Source: Phallusia mammillata (taxonomy: Eukaryota > Chordata > Ascidiacea > Phlebobranchia > Ascidiidae). Taken from it: 64,000 bases of DNA. The position numbers were made by a program, and so were the translations under genes. Under the pieces are notes generated by a model. That model was not told where the DNA came from. It saw only the letters and a program-made list of their open reading frames with translations, and did no database searches. The stretch spans positions 1 through 64,000 of the forward strand of contig QLIY01000206.1 in assembly GCA_003260075.1 (NCBI GenBank), in the 5' to 3' direction. Below, piece by piece: positions 44,010 to 55,139 of this stretch (position 1 is the first letter of the stretch; the number at the start of each line of letters is the position of its first letter).

Positions 44010-44234
44010 ATAGTACCTTGGTTAATCCGGATTTGGACAAAACTTGAGGTACAAATGATTTGTAATGCGGTAAGGCTTGAACTAATCGACATCAGTTAAT
44101 CCGAATCTTCGCCTAATTCGGACAAATTTGAGGTACAAATGATTTGTAATGTGCTAAGTCTTAAACTAATTGACATCGTTTAATCCGGACAAATAGTTTG
44201 GTCCAAACGGGTCCGGATTAACCGAGGATTACTT
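44010..44234. mobile_element. pogo/Tigger-like MITE
   Basis: Inverted ends agtaccttggttaatccgg and tccggattaaccgaggatta, with internal direct repeats of ggtacaaatgatttgtaatg. Confidence 0.6.
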
Positions 44235-44768
44235 TCAGCAATTTAACGGACACCAACCGTTGTGAGCACAAGGCATTTACCGTGTGACGTCATCTGCGTC
44301 AAAACGTTTGTAATTGGCAGAATATGACGTCACACTTAAATATTACTGTTACTTATAAAAAAAAACTGTAAGAGCAATAATAGTTTATACATTAATTGTA
44401 ATGTAACATTATAACATTATAATGGCATATGCCTGACAGCAACAACTTATACTTTACACTAGGGTTTAGTTGTTAAGTGTTTATGGATTTAGTTTTCTTT
44501 TCATACAGAGTTGAAAAGTTGAATTTAAATTTGAAATTTGAAAGGCATTTCGATATATTTGACTCCGAAACCGATTTACCTGGAATATTTGCATGCGCAC
44601 AAGGTTGCAAAGTTTCTATGGCCCGGTCTCCATTATTCACACAATAAAGATCATAAAAAAACAACCAAAGAAATCGCAAAGACCAAATCCAGATATCTTT
44701 ATGCAAATTATATGGACGTACGCTTCCTAATTTTAATATTAGATCGGGCAATAGTGCAATAGAGATGG

Positions 44769-44774
44769 TATAAA
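44769..44774 (+). promoter_or_regulatory. TATA box of cationic peptide gene B
   Basis: tataaa 74 bp before the ATG at 44843. The same promoter is repeated at 45447-45580 (second TATA near 45514). Confidence 0.6.
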
Positions 44775-44842
44775 ATAGGCTTACACGTATTGATAACATC
44801 ACTGTTTCAGTGTAGGTGGTAACATATACTGAGGAAACAATC

Positions 44843-47800
44843 ATGAAACTAACGTTCGTCTGTTTGGTTTTGTTGGTTATGGTCATGGTTGTACAGTCGT
44901 ACCGACGACCGACCAGAACCAGGACCAGGCCTGTCAGGAGAGGCAGCTACTATGCCCCTGCTCCCCAAAGGTAAGTAAAAGATTATTGATATTGGCAAAA
45001 GCATTTGCCGAAACGTTTAAATAATGAAGTCTTTTTGACGTGTATTTGGGCCGATATATACATCATTGGGATTTAACTGTAAATGTATTATTTTATTTAT
45101 TTATTTTTTTGACAATTAGGCGACAGTCCGAAAACTGAAAATTGCCCTTTGTCGTGTTGTTATGCAACAAGACGAAACGCATTAGTGGAAAACAGAGTCG
45201 TCAGTATTTTAACGAATTATTTAAGAAAATCTCTCGTCACCAGCTGCACTGATGAGACCTTATAGGTCGAAACAGTGTGCACTGTCTGCAGCCTATTTAA
45301 GAAAACTTTTACCATAACTGCTATTTTCGTAATACATTATGTAAGTGGGTGCACTAAAAATGCAAGTTTAGCTTACTTGAAGTTAAACTCACTCATATGC
45401 GCATTTCACCAACTATATAGCCAGCCTGTGCAAAACGGGGGGGGGGTGCAAATTATATGGACGTATGCTACCAAATTTTAATATTAGATCGGGCAATAGT
45501 GCAAAATAGATGGTATAAAATAGGCTTATACATATTGATAACATCACTGTTTCAGTGTAGGTGGTAACATATACTGAGGAGGGGGGGGGGGCCCCTGCTC
45601 CCCAAAGGTAAGTAAAAGTTTACAGAACATATAAGTTTATCACCACAAAGTAATCTAGAAAAATAATGTTTTTTAGATAATTTTACTAGATTACTGATAT
45701 TGGCAAAAGCATTTGCCGAAACGTTTAAATAATGAAGTCTTTTTGACGTGTATTTGGGCCGATATATTCGTCATTAAGATTTAACTGTAAATGTATTAGT
45801 TTATTTATTTATTTTTTTGACAATTAGGCGACAGTCCGAAAACTGAAGGGGGGGGGGCAAGAATTCACTGTCTGCAGCTTATTTGTATGAAAATAGTCTG
45901 AGAAAACATTTTTAGTCAAAAACAAAGTAATAGTCGCTAAAAACTGTAATTTGTGATGGGGGGGGGGATCAGTATTTTAACGAATTATTTAAGAAAACTT
46001 TTACCATAACTGCTATTTTCGTAATACATTATGTAAGTAGTTGCACTAAAAATGCAAGTTCAGCTTACTTGAAGATAAACTCTAGAAAAATTTGATAAAA
46101 AAACATTTATCACTCATATGCGCATTTCACCAACTATATAGCCAGCCTGTGCAAAACAAACAGAGATTCTTATGGAATGATAGCAAATTATTTCAGTTAC
46201 TCTGACTGTAACCAAACATTTTAGGCAACGTAGCAGATCCCGTAGCTGGATGAGTGCTTTGAAGGGAGCTGCTGGAATTATAAAGAGAATCTGGGACGAA
46301 AAACAACCGATGGAAGTAACACAGGTGATGCAAAATTTGCTAATTTGTTTTAGTTTTCTTTATTATTTGAAATAAGCCTTGGACATGTCATGCTAATGAT
46401 TTTGGTCATGGAGCCTAACGCTGGATGAATGGATATTGGTTGATCAGCATAAAATATTGCAATTTTGTAATGTTACCACCCAACAGAATATTTCGCAAAT
46501 ATACCTTGTGTATATAATTATTAGCAATGTTAAAAATTTTTGGTTGATAACCACAACCGTATAAAATACTGATGGTTTGTCCCAATAAACTGGAGTGTCA
46601 TTAGATGGCTACACTAGAGGCAATACGGAAAATGTCATGCCACCAGCTGCACTGATGAGACCATTTAAGTTGGGTCGGGGGGGGGGGCCGTATAAAATAC
46701 TGATGGTTTGTCCCAATAAACTGGAGTGTCGTTAGATGGCTACACTATAGGCAATAAGGGATAATGTCATGGCACCAGCTGAACTGATGAGACCATTTAA
46801 GTTGGGTCGAAACAAGAAGTTCACTGTCTGCAGCTTATTTGTATGAAAATAGTCTGAGAAAACATGGTCGTTCCTTTAATATTTTAGTCAAAAACAAAGT
46901 AATAGTCGCTAAAAACTGTAATTTGTGATAGTTTAGTAGGGACATTTTTTGCCGTTTTGTATAATTTTGAGCAAATTTCATTTTTTTTAACAGGATGAAC
47001 TTCTTGATTCTTACCTACGCGACGTCGTCGAAAATCCAGGTAACAGATTTTGTACAGTGTTTGATTATGGCAGATTAATTTAGGTGCTTTCATTTTATTC
47101 CCACAACACTGAACTAGTCCCATTCACAAAACGTTCGGTTTATTGTAATGAATATGCTTGCAATCCAAGCAGCCTGCAATTTAGGAAAAAAACATGATAA
47201 TTATAAACTGTACTAAACTTAGCGACAGACAACAAAGTGTAACTTACTTTTATCTTTTCATCGAAAGTGTTGTTTATAAAATACTCTTTATTTAAAGGGG
47301 GGGGGGTATGATAAATAAACTGTAGCCTACTAAACTTAGCGACAGACAACAAAATGTAACTTACGTTTATCTTTTCATCGAAAGTGTTGTTTATAAAATA
47401 CTCTTTATTTAAAGACCGCGAGTCTATGCCATACTGTATCCTGAAGTCAGTAGCCTAAAAAAATCCGAAATTGCTTCTTTAATAGTTTATAATACTTAAA
47501 ACAATGAAAAAGCGAATGACCTAGATGGGATACGAACATTCAATCGTCTAAACACAAAGCGTTTGCTTCATGTCCGAGCTAGAAGCAAGTAATTACAGCA
47601 AGTGCTTAGGCTACATATTGGCCTAGTACTTTTATGTATATTTTTACCCACAGTACCGTATCTGTTTTATTATTTACAGTTGAGGACGGGGGGGGGGTGT
47701 TTGCTACGATCATGTCCGAGCTAGAAGCAAGTCATTACAGCAAGTGCTTAGGCTACATATTGGCCTAGTACTTTTATGTACATTTTTACCCACAGTACCG

Positions 47801-47853
47801 TATCTGTTTTATTATTTACAGTTGAGGACGAAAGTCAGATGGAGGAATATTAA
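44843..47853 (+). CDS. Cationic Arg-rich peptide precursor B, 101 aa (4 exons)
   Basis: Exons 44843-44970, 46225-46324, 46994-47039, 47822-47853; intron phases 2, 0, 1; total 306 nt; AATAAA 30-60 bp after the stop. Seen: signal peptide (LTFVCLVLLVMVMVVQS), an Arg/Pro-rich part (YRRPTRTRTRPVRRG), YYAPAPQ at the exon 1-2 junction, RQRSRSRSW, then a short amphipathic helix (WMSALKGAAGIIKRIWDE), and an acidic tail (DELLDSYLRDVVENP, EDESQMEEY). Paralogue of gene A 2.2 kb upstream: same exon count and phases, same APAP junction, same charge order. Likely a secreted antimicrobial precursor (inference). Introns 1 and 2 carry complete hammerhead motifs in sense orientation and several haplotype duplications around G-runs. 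Confidence 0.78.
45243..45292 (+). ncRNA. Complete type I hammerhead ribozyme in intron 1 of peptide gene B
   Basis: Stem I GCTGCA (45243-45248) with TGCAGC (45287-45292); core CTGATGA 45249-45255; stem II GACCT (45256-45260) with AGGTC (45264-45268); GAA 45269-45271; stem III ACAGTG (45272-45277) with CACTGT (45280-45285); cleavage C at 45286. Every invariant base and all three stems are present without mismatch. Sense strand of the gene. Confidence 0.9.
45437..45607 (+). repeat. Second copy of gene B promoter and end of exon 1
   Basis: After G10 (45437-45446), 45447-45580 repeats 44711-44836 including the TATA box. G11 (45581-45591) then replaces the signal-peptide part, and gcccctgctccccaaag (end of exon 1) with its donor resumes at 45592. 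An incomplete second allele. Confidence 0.85.
45858..45957 (+). repeat. Displaced fragment with 3' half of a hammerhead
   Basis: caagaattcactgtctgcag and following bases match 46814-46929 with a 16-bp indel. Bounded by G10 at 45848-45857 and 45958-45967. It is the missing continuation of the copy that stops at 46677. Confidence 0.8.
46560..46840 (+). mobile_element. Hammerhead-bearing repeat, copies 3 and 4
   Basis: ggtttgtcccaataaactgg ... ccaccagctgcactgatgagacc is present at 46575-46676 and again at 46700-46800, separated by G11 (46677-46687). The first copy is cut exactly inside the hammerhead core; the second is complete. Confidence 0.65.
46777..46835 (+). ncRNA. Hammerhead ribozyme in intron 2 of peptide gene B
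   Basis: CTGATGA at 46784-46790, stem II GACC/GGTC with a 10-nt loop, GAAA, then a longer stem-loop III (ACA ... TGT), cleavage C, TGCAGC. Stem I has one mismatch (GCTGAA against TGCAGC). Sense orientation. Confidence 0.72.
47184..47416. repeat. Duplicated intron segment around G10
   Basis: aacttagcgacagacaacaa ... aatactctttatttaaag occurs at 47215-47296 and 47333-47414, separated by G10 (47297-47306). Confidence 0.8.
47566..47820 (+). repeat. Duplicated segment with partial exon 4 of gene B
   Basis: catgtccgagctagaagcaa ... tattatttacagttgaggac occurs before G10 (47688-47697) and again after it. The first copy contains only the acceptor and 8 nt of exon 4. Confidence 0.8.
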
Positions 47854-47997
47854 AAGATGAAACTAACGTCCCAGCAACAGCTGAATAAATGATATGTTCC
47901 AACAATAGTTGGTGAATAAATATCATCAAAAATTGGCGTGTTAATTTTATGCTTTGGGGTTGGATTCCAAAATTTATGAGAGGTGACCATTAAACAT

Positions 47998-48545
47998 GTA
48001 ATCAAATTCATTCGCAAAAGCAGTATAAAAATACGGATAGTTACAAATCAAACAACACCGTATATAACCAAATTTAGCAACGTTACTATCACTGAGTTAC
48101 TGTTTCAAATCTTATTAGGACACATTAACAACAGGGTTTTTATAGTGCCTTGTAAGGGTATTTGAGTCCAGTGGTTTCCAAACCCAAACACTTTAAAGTT
48201 GTTTTTTGGCTTTGCGCAGGTTAGCTTTCTAAATATTACTCCGCTAGTTTGAGAATGTATGATAAAACAAGANAATCAAATTCATTCGCAAAAGCAGCAT
48301 AAAAATACGGATAGTTACAAATCAAACAACACCGTATATAACCAAATTTAGCAACGTTACTATCACAGAGTTACTGTTTCAAATCTTATTAGGACACATT
48401 AACAATAGGGTTTTTATAGTGCCTTATAAGGGTATTTGAGTCCAGTGGTTTCCAAACCCAAACACTTTAAAGTTGTTTTTTGGCTTTGCGCAGGTTAGCT
48501 TTCTAAATATTACTCCGCTAGTTTGAGAATGTATGATAAAACAAG
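47998..48545. repeat. Tandem duplicate joined by a single N
   Basis: About 272 bp at 47998-48270 are repeated at 48275-48545 with few differences. The join is the N at 48273. Confidence 0.85.
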
Positions 48546-49920
48546 CAGACATTGTTAGTCTTTTTTTTACCAAACATTCCATTTAGCTCAAAATTTGGAG
48601 CAAGTTCAGTGCTTTATAAGCCAGATAACACCTAGCAGTAAGCTGACAAATAACACATGACGTCACAAAAACAGCGTTTACCATGCCCAAACAAGCTGTC
48701 GTGAAGTCATTATTACGCGACAGTTTAAAGCCGTGGAAAATAAGAGAATAAGCAAAATTTAGGAGTAGACGATGGCTTTGTTACAAAATCAGGCAACACA
48801 AAAAATGTTCAGACAACCTATAGATTGAGAATAACTGTTTTAGATTATGGGTTCCACGTATTTACTTTGGAGGTCAAGCAACCTTTTCAAATGTCTGTAT
48901 TTTGGTCGAAAGCATGCGGCCACACAGCATAAAGTTTGCAGTAAGCCAAAAGTCATGACCGGGGGGGGGGCTACTCCACTAGTTTGAGAATGTATGATAA
49001 AACAAGAAGCCATTGTTATTCTTTTTTTTACCAAACACAGCAAAATTTAGGAGTAGATGATGGCTTTGTTACAAAATCAGGCAACCCAAAAGAATGTTCA
49101 GACAACCCATAGATTGTGAATAACTGTTTCAGATTATGGGTTCCACGTATTTACTTTGGAGGTCAAGTAACCTATTCAAATATTTGTATTTTGGTCGAAA
49201 CCATGCGGCCACACAGCATAAAGTTTGCAGTAGGCCAAAAGTCATGACCGCGGTGGTTTCCCTGGTGGTAAAATCCCAGCAAACATACTCATTGATAAAT
49301 CCGCTACGGCTGTTCGCAAAATCACACTTATAAATTTGACTAACCTTCTAATTTGGTAATAACTTCGGAACGACATTTTTTTGCTTGCCTACAACTAAAC
49401 ATTTTTCGGAGCACTGGACAAAAAAATCGAAACCAGAAGAAATTTCGGATCACCTAAGACACAATTTCTTTTCGGAGCACTGTAGACAGATAAAATTTTC
49501 GTAGCACTGCAACTGCTCAATTTTTTTTCGGAGCACTGTATTTACGACCACGCAGTAACTCCGAAATACGGGGGGGGGGCACCGGTGGTAAAATCCCAGC
49601 AAACATACTCATTGATAAATCCGCTATGGCTGTGCGCAAAATCACACTTATAAATTTGACTAACCTTCTAATTTGGTAATAACTTCGGAACGACATTTTT
49701 TCGCTTGCCTACAACTAAACATTTTTCGCAGCACTGGACAAAAAATTCGGAGTTAAAAAAATTTCGGAGCACTGCAAGTTAACAATTTCTTTTCGGAGCA
49801 CTTTAGGCCTAGAAAAATTTCGTAGCACTGCAACTGCACATTTTTTTCGGAGCACTGTATTTACGACCACGCAGTAACTCCGAAATACTATGAAGGCGAA
49901 AATTCGCTTAAACGTCAGCT
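48546..49920. repeat. Duplicated segments with 'cggagcactg' minisatellite
   Basis: 49360-49569 and 49660-49890 each hold several degenerate units ending in ttcggagcactg. They belong to a ~300-bp duplicate around G10 (49570-49579). Another duplicate lies around 48961-48970. No gene found in 47854-51907 apart from one exon-like stretch at 50124-50169. Confidence 0.65.
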
Positions 49921-51907
49921 ATTAATGACGCCAAACATGCAAATGAAAAAATCACACGAGAGTAAAAACAACACGCACAATAACATCTTTAGACGCAGTT
50001 CGATAACTTTTACGTCGTACATCGCGGAACGCTGCTCAGCTAGTGGAGGTATTTTTTGGATGGAGCTGTTTTTTTAAGCATGGGTTTTTGGTTTGGTGCT
50101 TGTAACTACATTTTGTTCCTTTTAGAAACCGTTTTGGGACTTGCAAAGGGAAGCAAATGCTTTTGAAAGTAAGTTACATTAGATAAATTTGACAGCTCGA
50201 TGTACAGACTGTAGAAGGTTTTAAAATATTTCAAGGTTTTTTCTCTAACTTAAAAAGTTCACATACCCCCAAAAAATCACAAAAAAACAGCTTATGAGCA
50301 TTATCCACAATATAAAAGCCTAAAAAACAAGTTGCAAAAACGCTTAAATTCATGTGTGCTCGAGGGTTTATCAGTCACAGATAGAAAAGGGGGGAGTTTA
50401 AAATGGCGACGCATTGCTTGGTGGTTGAATGTGCAAAATGGATAATGTTACAACAAACAAACAACAACTGTTGTTTACAGAAAATGAAAAACACGAAATA
50501 AGCAAAAGGCAGTAGCTTTTGGGGCGCAGACTTTTGTAAGTAAATTCGGTTCTGCATCAAAACAAGTGAATTGATACTGAATGAATGAGCATGTTTGTGT
50601 ATAAAACAGACTTGGCAGCTATGTGATTTATTCTTGAAAAGAGCCACTACCGTACAACCACTTAACATAAAAAATGGTTTTGAAAAGGGCTTTTGACTTA
50701 TAGTTTTAGTGACAATGGCTTTATTTTCGTAATATGGCGTCAAAACTGTGTTAAAGCAAGATACCATAACCCTGTAACTTAATTATTTGTGAAGCAACAG
50801 CAACGTAGCAATGGTCGAGGAAAATTTAATAATCACATTGCCTTTCGTGGTTATTTTTAGTAAAACTTATTACCAACCCTGTACTAAAACTGCAGTACCG
50901 GGCCATAGCAAAAAGTTCGAGAAAAAAACTAAGTGCCTTAAACAAAATTTAGAGAAAGAGCAAAAACAAAAAAAAGCATGTCACCAGAGAAAAGGAAAAA
51001 AACATCATAAAACGCCTCCAACAAGTTAAACTTCGCTATATTCGAAAAAAATACACCATATACAGATACAATATGCGTCCACACAACATCTTTACTTACT
51101 AACGCACACATATATATATATATTTAGATTTGTAAAATCGTACAAGTAGGCTACGTCACGTCGGGGAAAGTACCACGGGCGATGACGTCATAACACTATG
51201 ACGTACCTGCAATGACGTAACTGGTTTGAATCTGAATGCGTTGTACCTCGATAAAAAAGTGTTTTTAGAAAATGCTGCTTTTCGAGGGTGAAAAAAATCC
51301 GCAAAAAGACGAAGTTACAAGGGATTGTAAAAAAGACCAAATTTTTCCAAGTTACAAAGGCAGTACAGTTCGAAAAGCCCATGTCTTGGCTTTAAATTTC
51401 AACGCTTTTAGGCTGGAGATATGTTTTGATTATTACATGCTGATGTACCGTTATTATTATTATGCTGACAACCAATGCTGTTTAAATTAAACTAGACCAA
51501 AATTTGTAACAATTTTTAGGTAAATGTAGTTTTTTTTAAAAAGCGTTAAACTGTTGTGTCACAATGCTTCCAAATAACGTTTATTCTATGCTGTGTATTA
51601 CTAAGTAGCATTGGACCAAACGTAATTTACAGGGCCGACAGGGTATTTTACGAGGCCGGTACAGCAGCTAAACAGTAAAAAAAATGCGAATAAAATTTCG
51701 AGGGACATCAACAAACGATTTACTACAACGAATTTCGAGACACGGTCACAACAAACACCGACGCTCGCTTCTTGCGCCCACTAGCAGCTCAAGTAACCGG
51801 ACAAGGCCGACCGCATCGTGGCGCTCGAGCGCACGTGAATGAAACTTGCAATGGAAGAAATGGAATTGGGGTCGAATTGGGGACCGCCTAAGTTCGGGAT
51901 TTGAGGA

Positions 51908-53403
51908 CTAGCTGTTTGATAAACTGTCGGAGTCCGAATTTTTACGTTCGAACGACAATTCACTGTCCGCAGCGACGAGTTTGTGTCTGTATGTTGGTGC
52001 GTTCGAGTTTATGGATGAATTTTGCACAGATTTGGTTTGTGCTGCCAAGATCGCCTGCAAGAAAACAACACATTTAGAATTAGAAATCTCCAATCGTGGG
52101 TTCGAATTCCACCGCAGGTTTCCCAGATTTTTCTAGACTTTGCCTTGCCGAATGGAAATACAGCAAACCCCGGTTGAACCGGATTCGGTTAATCCAGATC
52201 TTCACCCAATTCGGACATAACTCTAGGTACAGATGATTCGTAATGTGGTAAGGCTTTAACTAATCAACATAGGTAAAAATGGGGGGGGGGGGATTCGATT
52301 AATCCAGATCTTCACCCAATTCGGACAAAACTCTAGGTACAAATGATTCGTAATGTGGTAAGGCTTTAACTAATCAACATAGGTAAAAATTGTTTGCCCC
52401 AATGGCTTCGGATTAACCGAGGCTTACTGTACTTTATGGACGGACATGTTTTACATTACAACGGGCCTGGTGTCCTATTATTTAGAACAAGAATTTAATT
52501 TCAATTTTCACGACAACGACAAAATCAGTTGTAATTTTTTTAAACAATACGATTAAATATTGACAAACAATAGATCTTTGGAACAATAAGTAACACCTAT
52601 ACGTCTACATAGTTCCAATTGGTTGTTGCTAAAACAACCGACAGTTTCAATATGTCGACAAAAAAAAATCCACCCCAAATTTGCATGTTAAAAAATATCC
52701 AATGAAATATTAACAATATGTTTTAGAATCTAGATGTAATGCTATTCCAGCAGTTTTTACTCTAAATACTAAAAAATAAATACTTAGATGAACATATTCA
52801 TACTGGGATCAGCCCTGAAGCGTCGATGCACACTAGAAAAATCTAGCCTGTGCCTTGCCATATGGGAATGCTTGGGAGACCAGCTAATTCGGTACAACGC
52901 CTTTAATAGGCCTGGCGTACTACGATAATATACACTTCTTATAAAACTGCTGGAAGAGCGATACCCGTTTATACATTATGCCTGACAGCAATAGCTTATT
53001 CATGTTCTATACATTGTGGCCGAGTTTTTGGGGGGGGGGCTAGAAAACATGAAAAAAATCTACACACTAGAAAAATCTAGCCTGTGCCTTGCCATATGGA
53101 AATGCATGGGAGACCGGCTAATTCGGCACACGCCTTTAATAGGCCGGGCGTACTACGATAATATACACTTCTTATAAAACTGCTGGAAGAGCAATACCCG
53201 TTCATACACTATGGCTGACAGCAATAGCTTATTCATGTTCTATACATTGTGGCCGAGTTTTTCACGTTAACAATGTAGGGTTGGAGAAGAGGTATTTTAA
53301 ATGCTGTGTTGGGATTTGGGTTATTATTTCTATGTAATAACACGTTAGCAAATTGATTTATCGTCATCGGGAACACAAAAATCAATATTTCAACCTTTCA
53401 CCT

Positions 53404-53474
<71 letters not shown>

Positions 53475-55080
53475 CCGTAACAGATATTTTTTTGAAATAC
53501 TGTGAAAAAAATGCGTTGTAATGCACAATATGTGCCTTAATATTGTAAAAAAAAAACTGTTTCAAAATTAAAAGTGACAATAAAAAACGATTGTTAAATT
53601 AGAGTAGAATTTTTTTTAATTCAAAATTTACATGTGAAACTCGATAGATTATGTACAAAACTAAACAATCTATTCCTATTGAGACAAATATACCAAATCT
53701 CACACCCAACTTATGATAAAAAAATTGTAAATAATACTCGTGTTAGTTTTAATAGTAAGCCTTTTGCTTATTGAAGGCCACATTGTTTTGAAAGTAGCTT
53801 TCGAGGTGGTCGAAAAAATATTCAAAAAATATGTCCTTACTGAAAATGGGCCCATTATGACCACGTTTAAAGTTACTTTAGTATCATTTTAGTTCTTGAT
53901 AAAATTGGCCATGATTTTTGGTGGGTTAAGATGCCAAGGATATATGTAAAAAAAATAATTGCCCATATCCAATTGACAAAAATCATGAAATACTTGTGTT
54001 AGTTACAAAACAACAACAATTTACGCAATGATTCAATACAATAAGCTGACCACAAACAAAATATCGGGTTTCAAATTTTTCAGGGGGTAGTGAGGGTTGG
54101 GGTAAAATCATGCAGCCCCCTAAACCCCAGCTAGCCCCCAAAACGAAACCCACATCACCACAACACAAATCTTGCAAGCGAACAATAACGTGCAGAACCC
54201 GAGCAATGGTTACCCACTATTGTCGGGCGGTCACAGTCAGCAAACAAACATGGGCTCAAATTCAACGAAGAAAAGTTCCTGCTATCGTGGCGCGACGCTT
54301 CAACCGAGCCTGTAGAGGGACACACACATGTACGGCACCGGTTTAGGTTCGTATTTTTTTCTATCGTCCCAAACTGAACATATTTTTTTTAAAACAAGTT
54401 TCGCGCGGTTTGGAAATATATTATTTGCCTTAATAAAGTTAATAACTTGGGAACTGTGACAAATTTATAGAGCTCTTCTAACCAATGTATATTTTTTTCG
54501 ACGTTTCGACGTCCTATACAGGTCGCCTTCATCAGGGTAAATAACACTGAATGCGAGTAGTACAGTGCACGGTAAACAATGAAAAAAGGAATTAAACGCA
54601 AGCACGTCACAACGCAACGAAAACACTGCGCTATAACGAATGATTGGGCCTCGAATGTATAAAAATACATTTGCCAGAAGAGCTCTATAAACTTGATATT
54701 ATGCCTGGTAGCAATAGCTTATATATTAGGAACTATAAGTTTAGTTAAATCTCGACGATTAGTGCAGAGGTACCATTAACACCAGTATGTAAATTGCTTA
54801 TATGAGATCTGATCGACCCTTTTTATTGACAAATTTTTTTCTTAAACCCCAATTATTCTCAAATATGCTGAGTCATAAAACTGGCCCAGAAATCTTACTT
54901 GTGACGTTGCTTTCTGCAGTGGGGAATTCCCAACAACAAACAAGCGTGAAAATAATAAAAAGACAAGCATAAAGATAACAAAAAACACGTTGATAAAAGC
55001 GAACAATCAATAATCGCCATCTTGACAAAAGTGCAACGATGGCGTTACAATGGTGACTTAAAAAAACTAAATTTTCAGAT

Positions 55081-55139
<59 letters not shown>

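Larger units (their letters stand above)
42596..44842. other. Intergenic, no gene found
   Basis: AT-rich spacer between the two cationic peptide genes. The only recognisable content is the pogo/Tigger-like MITE at 44010-44234 and a short Penelope-type tail near 44420 (atgcctgacagcaacaactt). Confidence 0.55.
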
